The notes under the pieces are model-generated. The model saw nothing but the letters and a program-made list of their open reading frames with translations, searched no databases and had not been told where the DNA came from. Below, in pieces: positions 36,132 to 45,542 of a stretch of 54,933 nucleotides of DNA (the stretch's first letter is position 1; every line of letters begins with the position of its first letter). This stretch comes from JALZVT01 sp039029135 (GTDB taxonomy: Bacteria > Pseudomonadota > Gammaproteobacteria > Pseudomonadales > Azotimanducaceae), in assembly GCA_039029135.1 (NCBI GenBank), contig JBCCGT010000029.1:1-54933 (forward strand), in the 5' to 3' direction. The position numbers were made by a program, and so were the translations under genes.

Positions 36132-36150
36132 CGTTTTCGAATTGAAAACG
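36132..36150. promoter_or_regulatory. Inverted repeat between 6S RNA and fau
   Basis: CGTTTTC (36132-36138) and GAAAACG (36144-36150) are perfect arms around GAATT, 25 bases after the inferred 6S RNA end. It could be a terminator or processing hairpin for 6S RNA or an operator for fau. No T run follows. Confidence 0.3.
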
Positions 36151-36262
36151 ACGCAGGCAGCCGCGCGGCATCGATCTTTCTGCCTCTCGCTCGCGAGCAC
36201 TCTCTACCGAGAATTTCTCTCAGCGCACCGGCGAAAATCCCCGCTAACGCCCCAAGAAATCG

Positions 36263-36862
36263 ATGACGCGCCCAAGCGACAAGTCCGCGCTGCGCGCCGC
36301 GCTGAGATCGAAGCGCCGTTCGCTTGATCCGTCTTCCTTGCAAACGCACGCGGCGTCAGTCGCCGACTCGCTCGCGGCGATCGCGGATACGCTCGCGGGC
36401 CCCGTTGCCGGCTACGTCGCGATGGACGGCGAGCTGGACCCCGCCAACGCGCTTGCGGCACTGCGCGCTCGTGGGGTCGCGACGCTGTTGCCGAAGCTCG
36501 GCGAGGACGGATCGAAGCACATGGCGTTCGCGGTCTGCGACGATGTGACCCAACTGGTGGCCGGTCCGCATGGCACGACGCAGCCCGATGAAGACGCGCC
36601 GTGCCTGACGCCCGGCCTGATCCTGTTACCCTGCGTCGGTATCGATGCACGCGGCACGCGACTGGGATTCGGCGGCGGCTACTATGATCGCTACTGCGCC
36701 CGCCAGCCGAGCGCGCTGCGCATCGCACTCGCGCACGACTGTCAGCGCGCAGCGCACATACCGGACGAGGACTGGGACATGCCGATGGATGCAGCACTGA
36801 CCGAAAGCGGCTGGCTCTGGTTCGGCGCCCGCGCCCGGCCGCTGTTGCGGGTTCGCGGCTAA
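36263..36862 (+). CDS. fau: 5-formyltetrahydrofolate cyclo-ligase
   Basis: A 199-residue ATP-dependent enzyme that returns 5-formyl-tetrahydrofolate to 5,10-methenyl-tetrahydrofolate. The N-terminal SALRAALRSKRRSLDP holds the ATP-binding basic patch, and TRLGFGGGYYDRYCA near residue 132 is the family signature. Its position directly after 6S RNA is the same as ygfA in E. coli. The peptide deformylase gene starts four bases after its stop, so the two form an operon linked by formyl metabolism. Confidence 0.94.
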   Translation: MTRPSDKSALRAALRSKRRSLDPSSLQTHAASVADSLAAIADTLAGPVAGYVAMDGELDPANALAALRARGVATLLPKLGEDGSKHMAFAVCDDVTQLVAGPHGTTQPDEDAPCLTPGLILLPCVGIDARGTRLGFGGGYYDRYCARQPSALRIALAHDCQRAAHIPDEDWDMPMDAALTESGWLWFGARARPLLRVRG

Positions 36863-36866
36863 GCCT

Positions 36867-37424
36867 GTGGCCGTCAGACGCATCCTGCGCATGGGACATC
36901 CGCATCTGCGACGTGTCGCGCAGCCGCTGCCGACGACAGAGATCGGCAGTGCGGCGTTTACGCGATTGCTGGCGGACATGCGCGATACGCTGCGCGACTA
37001 CGGCGGCGTGGGACTCGCAGCACCGCAGATCGACGAACCGGTGCGCGTTGCGATCATCGAACTGGGCGAGGCGCCGAGCCGCTACGGAGACGTACCGCAT
37101 GTGCCGCTGACGACCTTCATCAACCCGACGATCGAGGTCCTTGACGACGCGAGCGAGGGTTTCTGGGAGGGTTGTCTGTCGGTGCCGGGACTGCGCGGTT
37201 ACGTCAGCCGTCCGCAGCACGTACGCGTTCGCTATTTGGATGTCGACGGCGCAGCGCAGGAGATGACGCTGCAGGGATTTCCGGCAACCGTCGTGCAGCA
37301 CGAGTTCGATCATCTGGACGGCAGGCTGTATGTGGACTTGATCAAGGACACACGCATGCTGATTTTCGAGGGAGAACTCGACAGACATCGTTCTTTTTGG
37401 GAACAGCATCAAACAGGCTCCTAG
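36867..37424 (+). CDS. def: Peptide deformylase
   Basis: A 185-residue metallohydrolase that removes the N-formyl group from new proteins. All three motifs are present: GVGLAAPQ, EGCLSVPG with metal ligand Cys103, and QHEFDHLDG with His145, Glu146 and His149. GTG at 36867 is the start, four bases after fau. It is not next to fmt, the usual partner of the main def gene, so it may be a second copy. The motif II context EGCLSVPG is that of an ordinary active enzyme. Confidence 0.92.
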   Translation: MAVRRILRMGHPHLRRVAQPLPTTEIGSAAFTRLLADMRDTLRDYGGVGLAAPQIDEPVRVAIIELGEAPSRYGDVPHVPLTTFINPTIEVLDDASEGFWEGCLSVPGLRGYVSRPQHVRVRYLDVDGAAQEMTLQGFPATVVQHEFDHLDGRLYVDLIKDTRMLIFEGELDRHRSFWEQHQTGS

Positions 37425-37559
37425 CTGCCCGCGGTACGAATCAACCGGACCAGCGGAAACTTGCTCATCAAATCAAGCATCCGAGAGCCGCCGTGAGATA
37501 AAACGGCGCGCCGACACAGTACTCTTCCCAGAGGCATTCAGATTTTTTGGGAGATACCG

Positions 37560-38678
37560 ATGTCGAACGGATTCGCTAAACCGCGCCTAACGCTTCTAGT
37601 CACCGTGCTGGCGCTAGCGGCAAGCAGCGAAGTACTCGCCGAAGACGCCACGCCCGTGACGACTACGGAACACGTCTATATAGAAGACGACGAGGTAGTC
37701 AGACGAGAGACTCTTGAAGACGGCGACGTCACAGAAATTGCACTGTTCGACGAAGACGGACCCACCGAAACACTCTACCTCGAGAACGGCCAGGTAGTTC
37801 GGTGTGAGGCCTACTTGGACGAGGGCGAAACGGAGAGCGACGCGTGTCAGGACCCAGGACAGCACTCCACCAGGACTTTCAGAGACAGGCTGGACGTTGA
37901 CATCTCGCTAGGTTGGAATTTCGACAACTTCACGGCTCAAGACATCAAGGTCGCGCGTGACGGCAGAACGCTGGCCAACGCTACGCCAGACGAAGATCGC
38001 GACGTCAATCAGTCTGCCTTGCTAGACATTCGATTTAACTACGAAGCGTTCGAAATCGAGTCTTCTCGAATTTTCGGTGGCTCCGAGTTTTTCGCAGACC
38101 AAAAAATGAGTGTGTGGCTGTTCGGCGGTACACAGCGCACGGTGCGTTCCACCGAGGTCATTTGCAGCAATACGCCCACCTTCTTGGGTTGCGAGGGCGC
38201 GGAGGACGCAAACCAGGACGGCGGCGGTGACAACGGTGATGCAGGCGTGCCTGGCGCGCCGACGCTGGACGGCGCATTCGAGGTGTTACGCGACGCAGAA
38301 AGTTTGGAAGGCAGGATCGGACTACGCTTCGAGTTTCTCGAGATCGGCTCCGACAAGTATCCGGCGCGGCTCTATGTCTCGCACCAGCGAGGCTTCGCGT
38401 CGATCGAAGACACCGACGATCTGGCGCGCTTTCAAAGCACCTCGTTCGGCGCCGTGTTGACCTCGGGTCGACTGCGGGGGTCCTACATCGAGTACGCGCC
38501 TTGGGCTAAAAACGAGATGTTCGAGTTCGACAAGAACAACCGCAAAAACCTGCGGGTACACCTCGAAGGCCGCCTCATCGGCTCACTGCGCGCTTTTCTC
38601 GAAACCGAGGTGGACTATGACGACGGGGACGGCAGTGACAGCGTGAGAACGGCGTTTGGCATTGAGATTCCGCTCTAA
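37560..38678 (+). CDS. Exported acidic protein, probable outer-membrane beta-barrel
   Basis: A 372-residue protein I do not recognise. GGGAG precedes the ATG. The signal is KPRLTLLVTVLALAASSEVLA. The next 90 residues are strongly acidic, with short repeats of the type YIEDDEVV and LYLENGQVV, which resemble antitoxin-like or MORN-like strand repeats. The remainder alternates polar and aromatic residues in strand-like runs (LDVDISLGWNFDNF, IGLRFEFLEIG, ARLYVSHQRGF, FGAVLTSGRLRGSYIEY, FLETEVDYDDGDG), as in outer-membrane barrels. Four cysteines and a Gly/Asp-rich loop (NQDGGGDNGDAG) suggest an exposed loop. It precedes the DUF2235 gene by 137 bases on the same strand. Base use is less GC-rich than the neighbours. 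Confidence 0.65.
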   Translation: MSNGFAKPRLTLLVTVLALAASSEVLAEDATPVTTTEHVYIEDDEVVRRETLEDGDVTEIALFDEDGPTETLYLENGQVVRCEAYLDEGETESDACQDPGQHSTRTFRDRLDVDISLGWNFDNFTAQDIKVARDGRTLANATPDEDRDVNQSALLDIRFNYEAFEIESSRIFGGSEFFADQKMSVWLFGGTQRTVRSTEVICSNTPTFLGCEGAEDANQDGGGDNGDAGVPGAPTLDGAFEVLRDAESLEGRIGLRFEFLEIGSDKYPARLYVSHQRGFASIEDTDDLARFQSTSFGAVLTSGRLRGSYIEYAPWAKNEMFEFDKNNRKNLRVHLEGRLIGSLRAFLETEVDYDDGDGSDSVRTAFGIEIPL

Positions 38679-38815
38679 CTGGCCGACACACCACGGAATC
38701 ACGCAATTACCGCTGCGCGGTTAGACGTGACAACAGCGCCGCGGGTGTCGTAGCAGGTGTAGCGACGAGCTAGCAACAGGGGCCCGTCCCTTGTCGCCCG
38801 ATACGGAGGTCGATC

Positions 38816-41239
38816 ATGACGGATGGCGATGAGCAACGGGGCGCTGCCGGCAGCGAGGGCGAGGCTAGCGACGATCAAACGCCAAAGCGGCAGATCGTCC
38901 TGCTCGCTGATGGCACTGGAAACAGCGCATCCAATCCCCACAAGAGCAACGTTTGGCGCCTGTACACAGCGCTCGACCGCACCAACGACAATCTACGCGT
39001 ACACTACGACAATGGCGTCGGGACTTCGGGTTTCTCCGCCTATGCGCTTCTGGGCAAGGCATTTGGCGTTGGCCTGACCAGAAACGTCCTGCAACTCTAC
39101 GAAAATCTTTGCAGAGACTACGTTGAAGACGCCGAAATTTTCGTTTTCGGCTACAGCCGCGGCGCCTTTACGGTCAGAGTTCTCGCCGCCTTCATCGCGG
39201 ACCACGGCATCATCAAAGCGTCGAAACTCTCTGAGGATGACCTCAAGCGAGCCATTTCAGAGAGCTGGACGCGATTTCGGCATGAGAACTACGTGCCGTC
39301 TCTCTTCTCTTATCCGAGTTATCTCTCGAACAAGCGTAAAGCGGGAAAATCGGGGTCGAATGCGCAGTCAGACGAACTGTCGATCGAATACGCAAACATC
39401 AAGTTGATCGGTGTATGGGACACCGTTGATGCATACGGCGCGCCCATCGATGAGATTGGCCGGGCATGGGACGTGGTGATCTACCCTCTCAGTCTCAAAG
39501 ACCGCGACCTGCATCACCGCATCGACTACGCGCGCCACGCGCTCTCACTAGATGATCAGCGCGAGTCTTTCTCGCCAATGCTGTGGAACGAAGCTTCCGT
39601 GACGGAGGAACCGAGAACCGACGGCAACCGATCAGCGCAAAGTGAAAATCCAGAAAGGCCAAAGCTCCTGCAAATTTGGTTTCCAGGCGTTCACGGCAAC
39701 GTCGGCGGCGGCTATCCGCAAGACCACATCGCTATGATTCCGTTGCTGTGGATGATCGACGAGGCGAAAGACCTGGGCCTGAACTTCATTGACAGCCAGG
39801 TCGAAACCTACAGAAACAGCGGCAGCTCACTCGCGCCACTGGGTGACAGCCGGTCAGGGATTGGCGTCGCCTATCGTTTCCACCCGCGTGAAATCGAGCG
39901 CCTGAATCAGGAGAGCCCGTCAGAGTGGCCAAGCAAACTGCTGAAGTTGTTCGGCATTGGCGCTCGAAAAAACGTCGTCGATAATGGGAAGGCGAAAATT
40001 CACGAGGGGGTGTTCCAACACATCCTGGATGGTGGCGACGGCTACGCGCCCATCAATTTGCCCCTCGAGTACGACGTCTACGATAGCGCCGGGAAACAAG
40101 TCGATTGGGACTATGAAGGCAACGGCCGACAGGATCGATACAAGGGACAGCAGGGCGTCTGGAATCTGGTCCTGTGGCGCAAACTCATCTACTACATCAA
40201 TGCCATTCTGGTTTTCGCCTTCCTGATCTATCCATTTACTACCGAGGAATCACACCTACCCAATCCACAGCCGATATTCGGCACGATGACGGAGGCCGTC
40301 GCATCCATTCCACTTGCAATAGGCAGCTGGACCGGCATCAGGCTAATCGAGGAATGGGGTCGGGGCTATGCCAACCTGAAAGGCGAATTCTTGCTCTTTG
40401 CGCTCTCAATCGGTGTTTTGCTTGGCATTGGCGGCATACTAAAGCGGCGAGCGCAGACGAAGATGCACGCATTATGGCGCCACGTGCGTGGACTTCCCCC
40501 AGACTCTAAAGGCGGACAGGATCGAACGCCCTCGGACCGGGCGGAGTCAACCGAACTCGTCGCGGGCACAGACCTGCGCGCCGGCGTCTCGCTTGGCTTC
40601 GCGACGAGCCCGTCCTTCTATGCTTCACGCGAAGTGCTGCGTGCGTCTGCGCAACTATTGGCGATCGCCGTATTCGCCTATCTTTCATTCGCAGTCGTAT
40701 GGCGAATTGGCTATTTGTTTTGGGATTTTTTTGGTCAAAATCCGGAATGTTCCAATCTTCGACAGGCGGACGCTGAATATGCGCCGATCGATGCGTGCCA
40801 GACGCGTCTCAATCTGGAACTCGACGCAGACGGCACGGAGCTGCTTGCAGGCAAGGAGTATCGACTAGGCGTCACAGCAGTGACAGCAGATCGGCCAACA
40901 CAGGAAGGCGGTGAGAGCAATAAACCTGGACCACTCTGTCGTGTCTTGGACAAACTACCACAGTGGTCGCTGACGCCACTTCGTCGCCATACGGGTGCCG
41001 ACTGGGGCGACGTCGTCCTAAGAGTCGATAACTATTGGTTTGAGCGCTATCCGCTGGACATCACAGACGGCGCACGGGAAGTATTCCATCTGAGGCCCTG
41101 TCAAGACGGCGAACTCTTCGCCTACGAAAATCGGCTGTTGCCGTTCTTCAATTCGGTTTGCCGCAGCCCAAATCCCCGAAGTCTAAAAGTGGAGCTGCTA
41201 AGCATGTCGGAAAGCACGAAGGCCTGCGGACTGGACTAG
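38816..41239 (+). CDS. DUF2235 alpha/beta hydrolase with membrane anchor
   Basis: An 807-residue protein with an N-terminal DUF2235 hydrolase (residues about 20-420). QIVLLADGTGNS opens the domain. Ser114 in GYSRGAF is the nucleophile, Asp202 in GVWDTVDAYG and His293 in FPGVHGNVGGGYP complete a triad as in the Tle1 phospholipase group. About four membrane helices follow (near 455-475, 495-515, 530-545, 620-645), and the last 150 residues probably lie outside the cytoplasm. GGAGG precedes the ATG. No type VI secretion genes or immunity-like gene are adjacent, so a resident membrane lipase or a defence-type role are both open. Codon use is markedly more AT-rich than that of neighbouring genes. 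Confidence 0.85.
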   Translation: MTDGDEQRGAAGSEGEASDDQTPKRQIVLLADGTGNSASNPHKSNVWRLYTALDRTNDNLRVHYDNGVGTSGFSAYALLGKAFGVGLTRNVLQLYENLCRDYVEDAEIFVFGYSRGAFTVRVLAAFIADHGIIKASKLSEDDLKRAISESWTRFRHENYVPSLFSYPSYLSNKRKAGKSGSNAQSDELSIEYANIKLIGVWDTVDAYGAPIDEIGRAWDVVIYPLSLKDRDLHHRIDYARHALSLDDQRESFSPMLWNEASVTEEPRTDGNRSAQSENPERPKLLQIWFPGVHGNVGGGYPQDHIAMIPLLWMIDEAKDLGLNFIDSQVETYRNSGSSLAPLGDSRSGIGVAYRFHPREIERLNQESPSEWPSKLLKLFGIGARKNVVDNGKAKIHEGVFQHILDGGDGYAPINLPLEYDVYDSAGKQVDWDYEGNGRQDRYKGQQGVWNLVLWRKLIYYINAILVFAFLIYPFTTEESHLPNPQPIFGTMTEAVASIPLAIGSWTGIRLIEEWGRGYANLKGEFLLFALSIGVLLGIGGILKRRAQTKMHALWRHVRGLPPDSKGGQDRTPSDRAESTELVAGTDLRAGVSLGFATSPSFYASREVLRASAQLLAIAVFAYLSFAVVWRIGYLFWDFFGQNPECSNLRQADAEYAPIDACQTRLNLELDADGTELLAGKEYRLGVTAVTADRPTQEGGESNKPGPLCRVLDKLPQWSLTPLRRHTGADWGDVVLRVDNYWFERYPLDITDGAREVFHLRPCQDGELFAYENRLLPFFNSVCRSPNPRSLKVELLSMSESTKACGLD

Positions 41240-41275
41240 GTCGAGAGAGCGCGGCGTTCGCGCGGGCGACCAGCG

Positions 41276-42793
41276 CTAGCGCAGAAACATCCGATACGCC
41301 GGGTTGTCGCTCTCTTCCCACCAGCGATAGCCAATCCTGTCGAGATAGGCGAGCAGTTCCTTGCGCGCCCCGCTGCGCGCCTGAAAGCCGACCAGCACGC
41401 GCCCCCAGGCCGCGCCGTGATTGCGATAGTGAAACATGCTGATGTTCCAGCGCCCGCCCAGCCCGGTGAGAAACTTCAGCAGCGCGCCGGGGCGTTCGGG
41501 AAATTCGAACCGGTACAGCAGTTCGTGCTCGGTATCGCGACCGCGCCCGCCCACCATGTGGCGGACGTGCAGCTTCGCCGCCTCGTTGTCCGTCATGTCG
41601 GTGACCTCGAAGCCCGCCTTCACCAGCTCGGCCACCACGTTGACCCGGTCGCTGATCGAATCGGTCTTGAGACCGACGTAGACCTGGGCGTCGTCGCCCC
41701 CGGCGTGTCGATAGTTGAACTCGGTGATGCCGCGCTTGCCGAGCGTGCGCGCGAACGCGAGGAAGCTGCCCGGTCGCTCTGGAATCTCGACGCCCAGGAT
41801 CGCCTCGCGCGCCTCACCCAGCTCCGCGCGTTCGGATATGTGTCGCAGGCGATCGAAGTTGACGTTGGCGCCGCTGACGATCGCGACGACGTCGCCCGGC
41901 GGCACGTTGCGGCTCGCGAGATCTTTCTTCATGCCCGCGATCGCCAGCGCGCCCGACGGTTCCGCGATGACGCGGGACTCATCGAACACGTCCTTGACGG
42001 CGCCGCAGATCTCGTCAGTTGAGACGGTGACAACGTCGTCGACGTACTGTTTCGCGACGGCAAACGTGTGCTTGCCGACCTGCGCCACGGAGACGCCGTC
42101 CGCGAACAGGTCGAGCTCTTCGCTCGGCAGCTTGACGCGCCGGCCCGCCTCCCGCGCCGCCGCCAGGCAGGCCGAGCCCTCGGCCTCGACGCCGATGATC
42201 TCGGTGTCCTTGCGCAGGTACTTAACGTACGCGGCGATCCCGGCGATCAGCCCGCCGCCGCCGACCGGCACGTAGATCGCCGCCAGCGGTCCGGAATGCT
42301 GATTCAGTATCTCCATGCCCACGGTGCCCTGGCCCGCGATCACGTCTGGATCGTCGAAGGGATGCACGAAGGTGAACCCTTGCGCCTTAACCAGTTCCTT
42401 CGCGTGCGCGGCGGCCGCGTCGAAGCCGTCGCCGTGCAGCACGACTCTGGCGCCGAGGCGCCGCACGGCGTTGACCTTGATGTCGGGCGTGTTGCGCCCC
42501 ATGACGACCGTGGCCTTGATGCCCAGCCTGCGCGCGCCGAGGGCGACGCCCTGCGCGTGATTACCGGCGGATGCCGTGATGACACCGCGAGCGCGCTGCG
42601 CCTCGGTCATCGCGGACATCTTGTTATAAGCGCCGCGGAGCTTGAACGAGAACACCTGCTGCACGTCCTCGCGCTTCAGCCAGACGCCACGATTCACCCG
42701 CTCGCCTAATAGCGGCGCGGCCTGCAGTGGGGATTCCTGCGCGACGTCGTAGACGCGGGACGATAGAATTTTCTTAACGTAGCGTTCGAGCAT
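41276..42793 (-). CDS. ilvA: Threonine dehydratase (biosynthetic)
   Basis: A 505-residue pyridoxal-phosphate enzyme that turns threonine into 2-oxobutanoate for isoleucine synthesis. The ATG at 42793 (MLERYVKKIL) is chosen because the conserved N-terminus starts there; the open frame further upstream overlaps rpiA. The cofactor lysine is Lys51 in FSFKLRGAYNKM, and VGGGGLIAGIA is the phosphate loop. Two C-terminal ACT-like regulatory domains (about 330-505) include LSEFNYR-like ITEFNYRHAGG and HYRNHGAAWGRVLVGFQ, so feedback control by isoleucine and valine is expected. It is divergent from rpiA across 84 bases. Confidence 0.96.
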   Translation of the reverse strand: MLERYVKKILSSRVYDVAQESPLQAAPLLGERVNRGVWLKREDVQQVFSFKLRGAYNKMSAMTEAQRARGVITASAGNHAQGVALGARRLGIKATVVMGRNTPDIKVNAVRRLGARVVLHGDGFDAAAAHAKELVKAQGFTFVHPFDDPDVIAGQGTVGMEILNQHSGPLAAIYVPVGGGGLIAGIAAYVKYLRKDTEIIGVEAEGSACLAAAREAGRRVKLPSEELDLFADGVSVAQVGKHTFAVAKQYVDDVVTVSTDEICGAVKDVFDESRVIAEPSGALAIAGMKKDLASRNVPPGDVVAIVSGANVNFDRLRHISERAELGEAREAILGVEIPERPGSFLAFARTLGKRGITEFNYRHAGGDDAQVYVGLKTDSISDRVNVVAELVKAGFEVTDMTDNEAAKLHVRHMVGGRGRDTEHELLYRFEFPERPGALLKFLTGLGGRWNISMFHYRNHGAAWGRVLVGFQARSGARKELLAYLDRIGYRWWEESDNPAYRMFLR

Positions 42794-42877
42794 CTCAGAT
42801 TCTGGACGATTACGGTCGACGGCGAGCCATCGGCGCGTTGCGACGCGCGAGCGACAGACAGCGGAGAGCGGCGGATT

Positions 42878-43546
42878 ATGACCCAGGACGAACTGAAGCG
42901 CAGCGCGGCGGCTGCGGCGATCGAGCGGATCAAACCGCTGCTGAGTCGCGAGGCCATAGTAGGCATCGGCACGGGCAGCACGGCCAATCACTTCATCGAT
43001 CTGCTGGCCGAGCATCGGCACCAGTTCGAGGCGGCCGTCGCCAGCTCCGAGGCCAGCGCCGAGCGGCTGCGCGGTCACGGCATCGAGGTTCGCGACGCCA
43101 ACGCGGTCCGTGAGATTACGGTTTACGTCGACGGCGCCGACGAGGCCAACGCGAATCGCCAGCTCATCAAGGGCGGCGGCGGCGCGCTGACGCGCGAAAA
43201 GATCGTCGCCGCCTCCAGCGATACGTTCATCTGCATCGCGGACGAGAGCAAATACGTCGACGTGTTAGGCGCCTACCCCCTACCGGTGGAGGTCATTCCC
43301 ATGGCCCGCGGCTTGGTCGCGCGCGAGCTCGCGCGGATCGGCGGCGAGCCGGCCTGGCGCCAGGGCGTGACCACCGACAACGGCAATCAGATCCTCGATG
43401 TTCACGGCCTGCGCATCGAAGACCCGCTCGCGCTGGAGCGGCACCTGAACAACGTCGTTGGCTGCGTCTGCAACGGGGTGTTCGCGGCCCAGGCCGCGGA
43501 CGTGTTGATCCTCGCCAGCCCAAGCGGCGTCCGTGTGATCGAGTAG
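42878..43546 (+). CDS. rpiA: Ribose-5-phosphate isomerase A
   Basis: A 222-residue isomerase that interconverts ribose-5-phosphate and ribulose-5-phosphate. Landmarks are VGIGTGSTANHFI, YVDGADEANANRQLIKGGGGALTREKIVA (with the active-site acid and lysine), and QGVTTDNGNQILDVHG. Length and order match E. coli RpiA. It is divergent from ilvA, a common arrangement in gammaproteobacteria and betaproteobacteria. Confidence 0.97.
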   Translation: MTQDELKRSAAAAAIERIKPLLSREAIVGIGTGSTANHFIDLLAEHRHQFEAAVASSEASAERLRGHGIEVRDANAVREITVYVDGADEANANRQLIKGGGGALTREKIVAASSDTFICIADESKYVDVLGAYPLPVEVIPMARGLVARELARIGGEPAWRQGVTTDNGNQILDVHGLRIEDPLALERHLNNVVGCVCNGVFAAQAADVLILASPSGVRVIE

Positions 43547-43592
43547 ACTGATCGGTCGATCCGCAGACATCCCCCAACCAGGAGATACGTTC

Positions 43593-44804
43593 ATGACCCA
43601 GCTTCGCCGCGCCGCCATCGTCGCCCCTCGCCGCACCGCCGTCGGGCGCTTCCTAGGCACGCTGAAGTCGTTTGGCGCCGAGGATCTGGCGACCATCGTC
43701 GTCAAAGACCTGATGACGACCTCCGGCGTCGACCCAGAGCGTATCGATGACGTCGTATTCGCGCAGGGCTATCCCAGCGCCGAGGCGCCGGCGATCGGTC
43801 GCTGGGCCGCGCTGGCCGCGGATCTGCCTCTGGAAGTGCCGGGATGTCAGATCGATCGGCGCTGCGGCGGCGGCCTGCAGGCGATCGCCAACGCCGCGAT
43901 GATGGTGCAGACCGGCGCGGCCGACTGCGTCATCGCCGGCGGCGCGGAGAGCATGAGCAACGTGGAGTACTACACGACCGACATGCGCCACGGGGCGCGG
44001 GCGGGCAGCGTCACCATGCACGACCGCCTCGCGCGGGGCCGGGTGCGCTCGCAGCCAGAGGCGCGGTTCGGGCACATCTCCGGGATGATCGAAACCGCAG
44101 AAAATCTGGCCAAGGAATATCAGATCAGCCGCGAAGACGCGGACGCGTTCGCGGCGCGTTCCCAGCAGAAGGCGGCCGCCGCGATCGCCGCCGGCAAGTT
44201 CGACGCGGAGATGGTGCCGGTCGAGGTGCCGCAGCGAAAAGGCGATCCAATCGTGCTGGATACCGATGAGGGCGTGCGCGGCGACACGACACCCGAGAGT
44301 CTCGCGAAGCTGCGGCCGATCGAAGGCGGCGTCGTCACCGCCGGCAACGCCTCGCAGCAGAACGACGCGGCCGCCGCGTGCCTGGTTGTGGCAGAGGACA
44401 AACTGGCCGAGCTGAATCTGGAGCCGATCGGCTACTTCGTAGGCTGGGCGGCGACCGGGTGCCATCCCGCGACCATGGGCATCGGGCCCGTTCCCGCGGT
44501 GAAGAAGCTGTTCGAACGCCTCGCGCTCGGCTGGGACGACATGGACCTGGTCGAGCTGAACGAGGCGTTCGCACCCCAGGTGCTGGCCGTGCTCAAGGGT
44601 TGGGGCTGGCACGACGACGATCGGCTCAACGTCAACGGCTCCGGGATCTCGCTGGGCCATCCGATCGGCGCCACCGGCGTGCGCATCATGGCCACGCTGC
44701 TGAACGAACTGCAGCGGCGCAAGGGTCGCTACGGTCTCGAGACGATGTGCATCGGCGGCGGCCAGGGGATCGCCGCGGTGTTCGAAAACGCCGCCGTCGC
44801 CTGA
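43593..44804 (+). CDS. Acetyl-CoA C-acyltransferase (thiolase)
   Basis: A 403-residue type II thiolase. The nucleophile is Cys91, in the variant motif DRRCGGGLQAI where most family members have R-x-C-x-S-G. His356 in SLGHPIGATG and Cys386 in MCIGGGQGIA complete the active site, with NEAFAPQ near residue 325. AGGAG precedes the ATG. It may serve beta-oxidation or acetoacetyl-CoA synthesis; no partner genes are adjacent. The nearest upstream gene is rpiA, 46 bases away. Confidence 0.93.
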   Translation: MTQLRRAAIVAPRRTAVGRFLGTLKSFGAEDLATIVVKDLMTTSGVDPERIDDVVFAQGYPSAEAPAIGRWAALAADLPLEVPGCQIDRRCGGGLQAIANAAMMVQTGAADCVIAGGAESMSNVEYYTTDMRHGARAGSVTMHDRLARGRVRSQPEARFGHISGMIETAENLAKEYQISREDADAFAARSQQKAAAAIAAGKFDAEMVPVEVPQRKGDPIVLDTDEGVRGDTTPESLAKLRPIEGGVVTAGNASQQNDAAAACLVVAEDKLAELNLEPIGYFVGWAATGCHPATMGIGPVPAVKKLFERLALGWDDMDLVELNEAFAPQVLAVLKGWGWHDDDRLNVNGSGISLGHPIGATGVRIMATLLNELQRRKGRYGLETMCIGGGQGIAAVFENAAVA

Positions 44805-44921
44805 TCCGGCGGCCATGGCGGCGGCGCTAGCGGCCGAAGCCATCGTCCAACAATCGATAAAGATCGGGCGAAATTTGCCGCCCGACTAAACCATTCTCGA
44901 GCCGCAACCATCTAACGGGTC

Positions 44922-45542
44922 ATGCAGGCTTTGACAGACAGCGCGATCACCGCCGCCAGCCAGGCACGGGACTGGCAGGACGCCCAGGCGGGCGATCAGG
45001 CTGCCTTTGCGCGCGTTTACGCAGCCCAGGTCGGATCCGTGTACGCGCTGTGCCTGCGCATGACGGGCGACAGAGCAAACGCCGAGGACTGTACCCAGGC
45101 GACCTTCGTGCAGGCGTGGGTAAAACGCGACAGCTTTCGCGGCGACGCGCGTCTCGGCACCTGGCTGCATCGGATCGCCGTGAATACGGTGCTCGGCACG
45201 AAGCGCAAGCTCGCCGCCCAGCCCGAGGTGCAGGCCCTCGTGGAACAAGAGCCGGCGATACCGGCGGAGAGCTACGACCGTGATCTAGAGCGCTCGATCG
45301 CCCGGCTGCCGGAGCGATCGCGCCAGGTCTTCGTGCTGCACGCCGTGCACGGCTACAAGCACACCGAAATCGCCGAACTGCTGACCATCGCAGAGGGCAC
45401 CAGCAAGGCGCACTACCACCGCGCGCGCGAGCTGCTGCGCCAACACCTCAGCGCGCGAGATAGCACCGCGCCTTCGGCAGCGGACGCCGGTGCGCCCTCC
45501 CCTTTTAGACCGGACGACACCGGACAGGAGCAACCGCAGTGA
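44922..45542 (+). CDS. ECF-type RNA polymerase sigma factor
   Basis: A 206-residue sigma-70 family factor of the extracytoplasmic-function type. Region 2 runs from about residue 25 to 90: FARVYAAQVGSVYALCLRMTG, DCTQATFVQAWVKRDSFRGDARLGTWLHRIAVN. Region 4 is RSRQVFVLHAVHGYKHTEIAELLTIAEGTSKAHYHRARELL. The C-terminal tail is Ala/Pro-rich. Its stop overlaps the GTG of the next gene by four bases, so the probable anti-sigma factor is coupled. It likely drives the whole DUF4097/exporter operon that follows. Confidence 0.93.
   Translation: MQALTDSAITAASQARDWQDAQAGDQAAFARVYAAQVGSVYALCLRMTGDRANAEDCTQATFVQAWVKRDSFRGDARLGTWLHRIAVNTVLGTKRKLAAQPEVQALVEQEPAIPAESYDRDLERSIARLPERSRQVFVLHAVHGYKHTEIAELLTIAEGTSKAHYHRARELLRQHLSARDSTAPSAADAGAPSPFRPDDTGQEQPQ

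Noticed and set aside
35931..36266. Open frame of 111 codons overlapping 6S RNA
   Set aside because: The closing stem, -10 box and hallmark 6S segments explain the sequence. The frame has no ribosome binding site or similarity.
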